Positions 7,266 through 14,892 of a stretch of DNA of 16,432 nt are shown piece after piece. The position numbers and the translations under genes were made by a program. Under the pieces are notes generated by a model. It was given only the letters and a program-made list of their open reading frames with translations, was not told the DNA's origin and did not search any database. Numbering within the stretch: position 1 is the stretch's first letter; every line of letters starts with the position of its first letter. This DNA is from Lachnospiraceae bacterium UBA7179 (GTDB lineage Bacteria; Bacillota; Clostridia; Lachnospirales; Lachnospiraceae), in NCBI GenBank assembly GCA_002491195.1, contig DKVL01000108.1:1-16432 (forward strand), given 5' to 3'.

Positions 7266-8867
7266 TTAGAACTCATAAAAGTTGTGTTCCTCCACCGTCG
7301 AATCCTTTTCCGATACGACAGGTTCTTTCTCTGATGCACTTGCTGCCTGTCTTGTATGCACATTGTCTGTGCGTATGTCAATGACCGGACCGCCTGTTCC
7401 ATTGATATAATCCCCTGTGATCGTCACCTCTCCAATATTGTCATCCTTCGGTATCTCATACATAATATCAAGCATAAATTCCTCGATGATCGCGCGGAGG
7501 GCACGCGCACCGGTATCCCGTTCCATTGCCTTTCTGGCAATTGCCTGCAGTGCACTGTCGTCAAAATTGAGCTTCACTTCGTCCAGCTCGAGAAGCTTCT
7601 GATACTGCTTTAAGATCGCATTCTTGGGTTCTTTTAAAATCTTGATATAACTCTCCTCCATAAGACTGTCCATCGGACAGATGATCGGAAGACGCCCGAT
7701 AAACTCTGGAATCATACCAAATTTCTTGATGTCCTCAACCGTCACTTTTTTTAATATATTTTTCTCTTTATCAAAAGCATCCTTCAACTCTGCATTAAAT
7801 CCGATCGAGGACTGCTTTGTGAGTCTCTGTTTGATGATCTCCTCGAGATCCGGAAACGCCCCTCCACAGATAAACAGGATATTTCTGGTGTTGATCGTGG
7901 TCAGCGGCACCATTGCATTTTTGCTGTTCGCCCCCACAGGAACCTCAACGTCAGCGCCTTCCAGAAGCTTTAACATTCCCTGCTGGACAGATTCGCCGCT
8001 CACATCGCGCGATGTCGTGTTCTTCTTCTTGGCAATCTTGTCAATCTCATCGATAAATACGATTCCCTGCTCTGCTTTCTCGACATCGTTTTCCGCTGCC
8101 GTCAGAAGCTTTGAGATCACGGATTCAATATCGTCTCCGATATATCCCGCCTCCGTCAGCGAAGTCGCGTCTGCGATCGCCAGGGGCACATCGAGCAGCC
8201 TCGCAAGCGTCTTTACCATATAAGTCTTGCCACATCCCGTCGGTCCTAACAGGAGAATATTGGATTTCTCGATCTCAATCTCATCCATTGTTCCGGTCGT
8301 CACACGTTTATAGTGATTATACACTGCCACAGAGATCACCTTCTTGGCATGATCCTGTCCCACGACAAAATCATCAAGCTGCGCCTTGATCTTGTGCGGC
8401 GCTGGCAGGTCATGGATGTTAAATACCGCTTTTTCCTTCTTTTCCTTGGACTTTTTCTTCTTGAGCTTCTGTCGGTTCGGTATCCCGCCATCCCCCTGCA
8501 GGTCTGCAATATTGACAAAGCTAATGTTCGGAAAACGTCTCTTTCCATCTTTGCCGTTATCCTTATCAAAATTGAGATTCGTGTTGTTCAACATTCCCTG
8601 GTAGTCAAACTGACTGACCGTATCCATCGTCTTGTGCATACAGTCTGAGCACACAGAGATATGATTGGGAAGCTTGAACATTTTTCCAGTTTTACTCTCT
8701 GGCCGCCTGCATATAAAGCATACATCCTCGTACTCGCTTTCCCGCTCCTCATATTCGTCCTCAAACGCTTTCCTGTCCTCTGCCTTCTCGTCGTCAACGT
8801 TTGACTCATCTTCTGTCATATTCACAATCTCGTTCTCTTCGTGGTTGTCAAAGTTGTTATCTAACAT
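7266..8867 (-). CDS. clpX: ClpX, AAA+ unfoldase of the ClpXP protease, with extended N-terminus and linker
   Basis: ClpX unfolds tagged substrates and feeds them to ClpP. Seen in order: an acidic N-terminal extension (about 1-45); a zinc-binding domain with C50, C53, C73 and C76; a long linker (77-150) with a Lys-rich stretch KLKKKKSKEKKEK (134-146); Walker A GPTGCGKT (208-215); pore loop GYIG (241-244); Walker B IVFIDE (269-274); RDVSGESVQQ (287-296); the ClpP-docking IGF (355-357); and sensor II GARALR (453-458). At 533 residues it is about 110 longer than E. coli ClpX, from the N-terminus, the linker and a C-terminal tail of about 40 residues. The core motifs and the ClpP contact are intact, so it should work with ClpP, which is not in this window. 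GGAGG lies 5 bases before the ATG; the gene follows htrA by 24 bases. Confidence 0.95.
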   Translation of the reverse strand: MLDNNFDNHEENEIVNMTEDESNVDDEKAEDRKAFEDEYEERESEYEDVCFICRRPESKTGKMFKLPNHISVCSDCMHKTMDTVSQFDYQGMLNNTNLNFDKDNGKDGKRRFPNISFVNIADLQGDGGIPNRQKLKKKKSKEKKEKAVFNIHDLPAPHKIKAQLDDFVVGQDHAKKVISVAVYNHYKRVTTGTMDEIEIEKSNILLLGPTGCGKTYMVKTLARLLDVPLAIADATSLTEAGYIGDDIESVISKLLTAAENDVEKAEQGIVFIDEIDKIAKKKNTTSRDVSGESVQQGMLKLLEGADVEVPVGANSKNAMVPLTTINTRNILFICGGAFPDLEEIIKQRLTKQSSIGFNAELKDAFDKEKNILKKVTVEDIKKFGMIPEFIGRLPIICPMDSLMEESYIKILKEPKNAILKQYQKLLELDEVKLNFDDSALQAIARKAMERDTGARALRAIIEEFMLDIMYEIPKDDNIGEVTITGDYINGTGGPVIDIRTDNVHTRQAASASEKEPVVSEKDSTVEEHNFYEF

Positions 8868-8891
8868 GATGCCCTCCGTTATTCCTATACT

Positions 8892-10400
8892 CTATTCTTT
8901 ATATCCAAGCTTCACATTGACGGTCCGTTCCTTATATTCGCCGTTACTCTGACGCATCAATATGACCTCAACCTCTGTCCCTGCCGTATAGTACTCGAGC
9001 AGTCCCTGCAATTCTTCCATACGTGCTATCTTCTCGCCGTCTATGTATATAATAATATCACCCTTTAAAATTCCAGCCTCATCTGCCGCTGTATCTTCCA
9101 GTACATTACTTACATATACTCCTTCCGGCATCTCATACCGTGCTGTCGCCTCCTCAATGACATCTGTACCGGCAATTCCGAGAAAAGCCCGCTCCTCCTC
9201 TGGAACTTTTTTCCTTGTCTCCTTCTGCATCAGATCTTCAATGATCGGTTTTGCCGTTGAGATTGGAATCGCATACCCCATTCCCTCGATCACATAGTCA
9301 GCAATCTTGCTGGAATTGATACCTACCACTTCCCCCCTGACATTCAAAAGTGCGCCTCCTGAATTGCCGGGATTGATCGCCGCGTCTGTCTGAATCAGGT
9401 ATCCTGGAATCATATCCGGATCATCGGCAAACACATTTCTGTTCAGTGCACTGATCACCCCTGTCGTGACCGACTGTCCATACCCAAGCGAATTGCCAAT
9501 CGCAATCGCCGGCTCGCCCACCTGAAGGCTGTCAGAATCGCCCAGCGCCGCAATCGCAATACTTTCCAGCGTATCATCTGCCATGTCTTCCAAAAAGACA
9601 GAGACGATGGCAAGGTCATTCTCTGGCGAAATCCCTTTCACATATGCAGTCGCCTCTGCATCATCAATAAACTGTACATATAGATTATTGTTATCCTCGA
9701 TCACATGATAATTGGTAACGATCAAGAGTTCCTCTTCGCTCTGCGCGACAATAATACCAGAACCATTTGCCTGTTCGTCGTACTCCTCGTCATACCAGTA
9801 ATCATATGCGGTATATTCATTCGTAATAGATACCACACAAGGCATCGCAGTCTTTACGACTGCCGTCACATCCGCCATGACTGCAAGTGCCTGTTCATCC
9901 TGTTCGATCACCTGTACGTGACTTACCTCTGCGTAATCCCGCTTCTCCTCATCAGTTTCCTGATCGTCCTTATCTGTCTTGTTTCCATCGATCTTGTCCG
10001 GATCAGACTGCTCACTGTCTGTCTCAGACTCCGTTTCTGTCTCTAATTCCGTTTCGGATTCAGACTCTGTTTCCGTCTGAGACTCCGACTCTGTTTCTGT
10101 CTCCTGTTCCTTCTCGTCAAATCTAGGTTTCTGTGGCACCTCCCCAGTCCGGCTGCCGCCACCGTCCAGATTTTGTCCCGCTGAAGGGTTATTAACAACA
10201 GAACTCTCTGCAATAGAATTTTCTGAAGCCCTCTCATCTACACGAATTTCCACCCGCTCCAGCCATGCAGGTCTTGTGGCACTCCCACCATCCAGGAAAG
10301 TAGTGATCACATATCCACCGCCAAGCGCATACACTCCTGCAAACGCAGCACATCCCACCGTAACCATAATATTCTTAAACGTTGATTTCTTCTTTTTCAT
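8892..10400 (-). CDS. Membrane-anchored HtrA/DegP-like serine protease with PDZ domain
   Basis: This protein degrades or processes misfolded proteins outside the cytoplasmic membrane. A lysine-rich start (MKKKK) and one membrane segment (about 11-35) anchor it. Residues about 40-165 form an external acidic linker with dense Glu/Thr/Ser dipeptides (99-130). The trypsin-like domain carries the full triad: H232 in TNYHVIE, D262 in ENDLAIV and S347 in PGNSGGALLN. One PDZ domain (about 405-500) follows. I chose the ATG at 10400, with AAGGAGG at 10410-10416 nine bases upstream; a longer frame would run back into glmS and begin without signals. It lies 31 bases after glmS and 24 before clpX, consistent with one operon. 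At 502 residues it is longer than Bacillus HtrA because of the linker. Confidence 0.94.
   Translation of the reverse strand: MKKKKSTFKNIMVTVGCAAFAGVYALGGGYVITTFLDGGSATRPAWLERVEIRVDERASENSIAESSVVNNPSAGQNLDGGGSRTGEVPQKPRFDEKEQETETESESQTETESESETELETETESETDSEQSDPDKIDGNKTDKDDQETDEEKRDYAEVSHVQVIEQDEQALAVMADVTAVVKTAMPCVVSITNEYTAYDYWYDEEYDEQANGSGIIVAQSEEELLIVTNYHVIEDNNNLYVQFIDDAEATAYVKGISPENDLAIVSVFLEDMADDTLESIAIAALGDSDSLQVGEPAIAIGNSLGYGQSVTTGVISALNRNVFADDPDMIPGYLIQTDAAINPGNSGGALLNVRGEVVGINSSKIADYVIEGMGYAIPISTAKPIIEDLMQKETRKKVPEEERAFLGIAGTDVIEEATARYEMPEGVYVSNVLEDTAADEAGILKGDIIIYIDGEKIARMEELQGLLEYYTAGTEVEVILMRQSNGEYKERTVNVKLGYKE
10011..10106 (-). repeat. Glu-Thr/Glu-Ser dipeptide-repeat stretch in the HtrA linker
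   Basis: This stretch encodes residues 99-130 of the protease, made almost entirely of alternating Glu with Thr or Ser. The DNA shows recurring (TCTGTTTC/AGACTC)-like units on the plus strand. Such a stretch is expected to be disordered and may span the cell wall. Confidence 0.75.
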
Positions 10401-10431
10401 ATCCAATTGCCTCCTTTTGATTGACTGGCTT

Positions 10432-12258
10432 TTACTCCACGGTAACTGACTTTGCAAGATTCCTTGGTTTGTCGACATCACACCCCTTGCCGACTGCCAC
10501 ATAATAGCCAAACAGCTGCAGCGGTATGATTGCCAGAGAATTGGTAAAATACTGGTTCGTCCGCGGAATGTAGATCACATAATCGGCCGCCTTCTCGATA
10601 TCCGTATTCCCCTCATTGGTGACCGCGAGCACAAATGCGCCTCTTGCCTTCACCTCAACCATATTGCTAAGTGCCTTTTTAAAAAGAAGATCCTGTGTCG
10701 CGACTGCCGCGACAAGCGTTCCCTTCTCAATCAGGGATATTGTTCCATGTTTTAACTCTCCTGCAGCGTATGCCTCCGAATGGATATAAGAAATCTCTTT
10801 TAATTTCAGGGAACCCTCCATGGAGATCGCATAGTCAATGCCCCTGCCGATGAAAAATACATCCTTTGCGCCAATATAACGATTGGCAAAACGCTGTATC
10901 CTTTGTTTGTTGGACAATAACATCTCGATCTGGGCCGGAAGCCGTCTCAAATCCTCCAGCATATCAGAGAAAACTGTGTCATCCAGCTTTCCACGCACTC
11001 TTCCAAACTTCATCGCAAGCAGATACAGCGCGATCAACTGGGCGCTATAAGCCTTTGTGGTCGCCACCGCAATCTCGGGACCTGCCCACGTATACATGAC
11101 ATTGTCCGCTTCGCGCGCGATCGAACTTCCCACCACATTCACGATGCCAAGCACTTTGTGTCCAAGCTGCTGTGATTCCCTGAGCGCCGCAAGGGTGTCT
11201 GCGGTCTCACCGGACTGGCTGATCACAACCACCATTGTCCCTTCTTCAAGTATCGGATCGCGGTACCGAAATTCGCTTGCCACGTCGACTTCCACTGGTA
11301 TCCTCGCAATTCCCTCAATAACATACTTTCCTGTCACTCCCGCATGGTACGCAGAACCGCATGCCACGATAAAAATCTTGTTGATTTCCTGTATTTCCGC
11401 GTCAGTCATTCCCAGTTCTTCAATGACAATATCATCACCCTTAATCCTTGGTCCTAATGTGTCCGTCACTGTCTTGGGCTGCTCATACATCTCCTTTAGC
11501 ATAAAATGCTCATAGCCGCCCTTCTCGGCTGCATTGGCATCCCATTCAATCGTGACTGGCTCCTTGGTAATCTCCTCCTCGTCGACGGTATAGAAGTGCA
11601 TATGGTCGGCGCGAAGGCGAACCACCTCCTGATTTTCAATAAAATATACTTTTCTGGTATATTTGAGGATCGCAGGCACATCCGAGGCGATGAAACAGCC
11701 ATCCTCGTTCTGCCCCACAATCAAGGGACTGTCCTTTCTGACTGCAAAGATCTGGTCTGGATGATCTGCAAACAGAATCCCAAGTGCATAGGACCCCTGC
11801 ACGCGATGCATAACTTTTGTAATCGCTTCCAACGGATTCCCCTTGTAATAATAATCAATCAGATGAGCCAGCACTTCCGTATCCGTATCCGAAACAAATT
11901 TGTACCCCTTGGAAATCATTTTCTCTTTTAATGGCAGATAATTCTCGATTATCCCATTGTGCACAACCGCAATCGTTTCTTCCGCATTAAAATGCGGGTG
12001 TGAGTTGGCATCGCTTGGCGCTCCATGTGTCGCCCATCTCGTGTGTCCGATTCCAATATACCCAGGCATCGTCGCCCCACCATGCGTCAGTTCCTCGAGC
12101 ACCTTGAGACGACCAACCGATTTCTTAATCTGAATCCGTTCTCCGTCAAACACAGCCATTCCTGCCGAATCGTATCCTCTATATTCCAGTTTGGAAAGCC
12201 CCTCGAGTATCACTGGCGCCGCCGCATGTTTTCCAATATATCCCACAATTCCACACAT
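10432..12258 (-). CDS. glmS: Glutamine--fructose-6-phosphate aminotransferase (isomerizing)
   Basis: It makes glucosamine-6-phosphate from fructose-6-phosphate and glutamine, the entry to UDP-GlcNAc and thus peptidoglycan and glycans. The N-terminal glutaminase domain begins MCGIVGYIG, giving the Cys nucleophile after Met removal, with GHTRWATHG (71-79) and HNGIIENY (100-107). Two SIS domains follow: about 288-425 with CGSAYHAG (300-307) and SQSGETADT (347-355), and about 458-600. The C-terminus KPRNLAKSVTVE is typical. The length of 608 residues equals the family norm. GGAGG (12268-12272) is 9 bases from the ATG. The preceding gene ends only 23 bases upstream, so the glmS ribozyme found before this gene in many Firmicutes cannot be in the usual place. 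Confidence 0.98.
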   Translation of the reverse strand: MCGIVGYIGKHAAAPVILEGLSKLEYRGYDSAGMAVFDGERIQIKKSVGRLKVLEELTHGGATMPGYIGIGHTRWATHGAPSDANSHPHFNAEETIAVVHNGIIENYLPLKEKMISKGYKFVSDTDTEVLAHLIDYYYKGNPLEAITKVMHRVQGSYALGILFADHPDQIFAVRKDSPLIVGQNEDGCFIASDVPAILKYTRKVYFIENQEVVRLRADHMHFYTVDEEEITKEPVTIEWDANAAEKGGYEHFMLKEMYEQPKTVTDTLGPRIKGDDIVIEELGMTDAEIQEINKIFIVACGSAYHAGVTGKYVIEGIARIPVEVDVASEFRYRDPILEEGTMVVVISQSGETADTLAALRESQQLGHKVLGIVNVVGSSIAREADNVMYTWAGPEIAVATTKAYSAQLIALYLLAMKFGRVRGKLDDTVFSDMLEDLRRLPAQIEMLLSNKQRIQRFANRYIGAKDVFFIGRGIDYAISMEGSLKLKEISYIHSEAYAAGELKHGTISLIEKGTLVAAVATQDLLFKKALSNMVEVKARGAFVLAVTNEGNTDIEKAADYVIYIPRTNQYFTNSLAIIPLQLFGYYVAVGKGCDVDKPRNLAKSVTVE

Positions 12259-12281
12259 AATTATTGTCCTCCGTATCTACA

Positions 12282-13217
12282 TTACCAGTTCCAGTATGTC
12301 TTACTCGCACTGCACCACTTTACCATCCCCCTGGGCAGACTCTGATAATGTTTACCCAGCTGGTATCCGATCAATTTGTACCCGCTCGACAAGATCAGGT
12401 ATGGTATCTGCAGCCATTTTTTTGACTCTTTCAGATGCCTGATCGTACTCCTGACAAGTTTGATTCCCTCGTTCTCTGAGGAAACCACACCAAACACCTC
12501 CGGGTGTTCCGCCTGCGATACACCCAGGTCAAAATTTCTGCGAAACTGCTGCATACAGGTGTAATTGTGGGAGTGGCACACTTTGGCCTCCGCCGCATAG
12601 GCAATACAGTATCCCGCAGTGACTGCGTGGCCTGCATACACCATATCTTCATTGAAGATTGCTTTCTTGACAAACCCGCCAATCGTCTCATAGATCTCCC
12701 TGTTATATGCGGCGCATACATTCGAGCAAAAAAACGTCTTGATACCTAACCTGTCCATATCTGCTGCCGACTTTACCGATGACTGGTCAGGATAATTGAA
12801 ACTTCTTGTATATCGCTCAATCTCACGGCAGTCAGGAAGCGGAAGCTGCCTCGCATATGCCGCGGCAATCTTCTCCTGTCCAGTCAATGCATCCACCAGA
12901 TTTTGGATCAGCTTATCATCTGCCGGCATCGCATCCTGTGTCATGCACACAAAGATATCGGACTTGGAATACTGCACTGCCTTCGCCCTGGTTCTTCCAT
13001 GGTCAAACTCCTTTTCGGAAAGATGATGGATCTCTATATTCTTATATTTTTCCAAAAATCCTGTCCCGTAAAACAGATTATAAAAGTGTCGTTCCTCTGT
13101 GTTCATAATAATAATCTTTCGTATAGGATATGTCTGTTCCTCCAAAGCCCGGATCAGCTCCATAATCTGCTCTCCGGGCTTGTAGGTCAGCAATATGGTA
13201 TCTACACTGTACTGCAT
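12282..13217 (-). CDS. Family 2 glycosyltransferase (rhamnosyltransferase-like)
   Basis: A 311-residue GT-A fold enzyme, probably acting at the cytoplasmic face of the membrane to add a sugar, perhaps rhamnose, to a lipid-linked glycan. It opens with the GT2 strand VDTILLTYKPG (5-15), has an acceptable metal/nucleotide-sugar motif TQDAMPADD (93-101, in the place of DxD), a FNEDMVYAG segment (188-196) whose E-D pair fits the catalytic base, and HSHNY (215-219) near the end of the domain. The C-terminal part is helical without clear membrane spans. GGGGAG (13226-13231) lies 8 bases before the ATG. It follows the LCP terminator and precedes glmS by 23 bases, so it seems to be the first gene of the glmS-htrA-clpX unit. 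Sugar specificity is a guess. Confidence 0.88.
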   Translation of the reverse strand: MQYSVDTILLTYKPGEQIMELIRALEEQTYPIRKIIIMNTEERHFYNLFYGTGFLEKYKNIEIHHLSEKEFDHGRTRAKAVQYSKSDIFVCMTQDAMPADDKLIQNLVDALTGQEKIAAAYARQLPLPDCREIERYTRSFNYPDQSSVKSAADMDRLGIKTFFCSNVCAAYNREIYETIGGFVKKAIFNEDMVYAGHAVTAGYCIAYAAEAKVCHSHNYTCMQQFRRNFDLGVSQAEHPEVFGVVSSENEGIKLVRSTIRHLKESKKWLQIPYLILSSGYKLIGYQLGKHYQSLPRGMVKWCSASKTYWNW

Positions 13218-13238
13218 CCTTATCGCTCCCCGTATGCC

Positions 13239-13268
13239 AAAAAGGAACCGGTTATCTTTTCGGTTCCT
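13239..13268 (-). terminator. Rho-independent terminator after the LCP gene
   Basis: On the minus strand AGGAACCG (13261-13268) pairs perfectly with CGGTTCCT (13243-13250) around a ten-base loop, and the stem runs into a stretch of five T (13243-13239). It stands 11 bases past the LCP stop codon and just before the ribosome site of the glycosyltransferase. The next unit therefore either relies on readthrough or has a promoter within the LCP gene, since no promoter fits between. Confidence 0.85.
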
Positions 13269-13279
13269 GATCGGCTCCT

Positions 13280-14839
13280 CTATTCTCCATTATAACTGAT
13301 TCCCGTATCCGATGCAATCTTCTTGCTGCATTGTTTCACAATATCCGTCGGTTCATAATCACTCTCGTCAAACAAAAACTCATGTAACAACATCACATTT
13401 TGGGTGAGATCAATCGGCACTACGACGCTTGCCTTACCCACACGACCAGCCATATTAACATGGTCGTTAAACGGAAAACCTGCTGTCTCGCCAATCTTAT
13501 AGTTTGCGATATCCGGAAGCAGTTCCAGAATTTCCGACATATCGAGGGAGGTTGATACCTCTCCAAACACGGAATCCACAATCTTATTGAGCGTAGCCGG
13601 ATTCATGGTCATCGCCTTCCTGGCAATCTGCGTGAGAACCGCTCTCTGACGCTCCGTCCTCGTTCCGTCTCCTCCGCTGGTGTAACGGATCCTGCAGTAA
13701 GCTGTCGCCTGCAGTCCATTCAGTGTCTGCAGTCCGGCATGCTCGACTGGTATATAATCTACACCTGGCGTTGCATCATACGCCTCGCCGCCGTTCTCAT
13801 CCCGGAACAAAAGTCTTCCTGACATTGATTTCTGATAGCTGTTGAGATGAACAATCTCCTCTTCTTTCACATCGATCTCGACGCCGCCAAGCGCATCTAC
13901 AACATCGATCACCCCGTCAAATCCCACTGTCACAAAATCCGTGATATCCAGATCGAGATTCATATTGAGCATACCGATCGCCTGCTCCGCGCCTCCCCTT
14001 GCGTAGGCTGCATTTGCCTTACTGTAACTGTCATCTGACAGGTTAAGCCATGTATCGCGATATACCGATACAAGTCTCACTTCTTTCGTATCCAGATTAA
14101 TGGAAGCAATCATAATAACATCTGTACGTGTATTCTTATCCAGCTGTTTATCCCGCGAATCCACACCAAACAGCGCAATATTGCGGTAGCCCTTCATAGT
14201 GGTCGTTCCCTCTTCCTTCTTAATCTGGACACCCGGATTGATATGGACATCGATCGGATCAATCTTTACATACTGGATCTGCTGCGCTTTATTTGCCGCC
14301 CACAGCGCGGCTACCAGGATCAGCAGCACAAAAATCTCTGCAATAAACAGAACGATCTTTTTCCACTTTTTATTTGCCGCCTTTTTCTTCCCTTTTCCTT
14401 TTGCCGTGGTCTGCACGTTACCGTTTGATCGCTGTCCTTTATTGGAATGTGTCTGCCCTCCACCCTGCGTCTGTCTGCGGGATTTCGAAGGATTTGCTGA
14501 CTCAGCGGACCTTGGCTGGCTGGCTGTTTTTCCGCGTCCCGGCGGAGTCTGACGGCGAGGCTGACTGCCCGTCCTTGACTGACCTCCTGATGCTGTCTGC
14601 CTACTCATTTTGGCCTGGTCTGGCGGCGCCTGTCTGCGTGGTTGACCGTTCGTCCCTACCGCCCTGGATGGTGGCTGGCCATTTGGCCCTGATGCTTTGG
14701 ATTGTCTCGGCTGACCACTTGGTCGCGATGCTCCGGCCGGTCTTGGCTGGCCATTGGATGATCTTGATGCCGGCCTGCCCTCGCCACTAGGCATCCTCCT
14801 GATATTATTATTTTTACTGTTGTTATCATAATCCTGCAT
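13280..14839 (-). CDS. LytR-CpsA-Psr (LCP) family glycopolymer--peptidoglycan transferase
   Basis: LCP enzymes attach lipid-linked polymers such as teichoic acid or capsule to peptidoglycan on the outer face of the membrane. Residues 1-160 are a basic, disordered cytoplasmic tail rich in Pro, Gln, Arg, Ser and Gly with repeated GQPR units. A membrane span follows (161-181), then the external LCP domain from about 218: LFGVDSRD (223-230), RTDVIMI (238-244), VSVYRDT (257-263) and DGTRTERQRA (391-400), which supply the Arg/Asp residues that hold the polyprenyl pyrophosphate. The start at ATG 14839 is set by AAGGAGG (14847-14853), 7 bases upstream; an in-frame TTG at 14890 lacks such a site. It lies 53 bases after the sugar-phosphate transferase gene. 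The tail of about 160 residues is much longer than in LytR or TagT. Confidence 0.94.
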   Translation of the reverse strand: MQDYDNNSKNNNIRRMPSGEGRPASRSSNGQPRPAGASRPSGQPRQSKASGPNGQPPSRAVGTNGQPRRQAPPDQAKMSRQTASGGQSRTGSQPRRQTPPGRGKTASQPRSAESANPSKSRRQTQGGGQTHSNKGQRSNGNVQTTAKGKGKKKAANKKWKKIVLFIAEIFVLLILVAALWAANKAQQIQYVKIDPIDVHINPGVQIKKEEGTTTMKGYRNIALFGVDSRDKQLDKNTRTDVIMIASINLDTKEVRLVSVYRDTWLNLSDDSYSKANAAYARGGAEQAIGMLNMNLDLDITDFVTVGFDGVIDVVDALGGVEIDVKEEEIVHLNSYQKSMSGRLLFRDENGGEAYDATPGVDYIPVEHAGLQTLNGLQATAYCRIRYTSGGDGTRTERQRAVLTQIARKAMTMNPATLNKIVDSVFGEVSTSLDMSEILELLPDIANYKIGETAGFPFNDHVNMAGRVGKASVVVPIDLTQNVMLLHEFLFDESDYEPTDIVKQCSKKIASDTGISYNGE

Positions 14840-14892
14840 TGTTAAACCTCCTTGCTGCCATCCTTGCACACCCTTGATGCCAGCCCCCAATT

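Noticed and set aside
10011..10126. CRISPR-like array in the TCTGTTTC/AGACTC repeats
   Set aside because: The units are short, contiguous and in frame with the protease linker; there are no spacers.
10401..10511. N-terminal extension of HtrA back into glmS
   Set aside because: The extra 37 residues overlap the end of glmS, and a strong AAGGAGG precedes the MKKKK start at 10400.
12259..12281. glmS ribozyme
   Set aside because: Only 23 bases are available and no ribozyme core was recognised.
14840..14890. TTG start giving a longer LCP protein
   Set aside because: The extension contains the AAGGAGG that serves the ATG at 14839 and has no ribosome site of its own.
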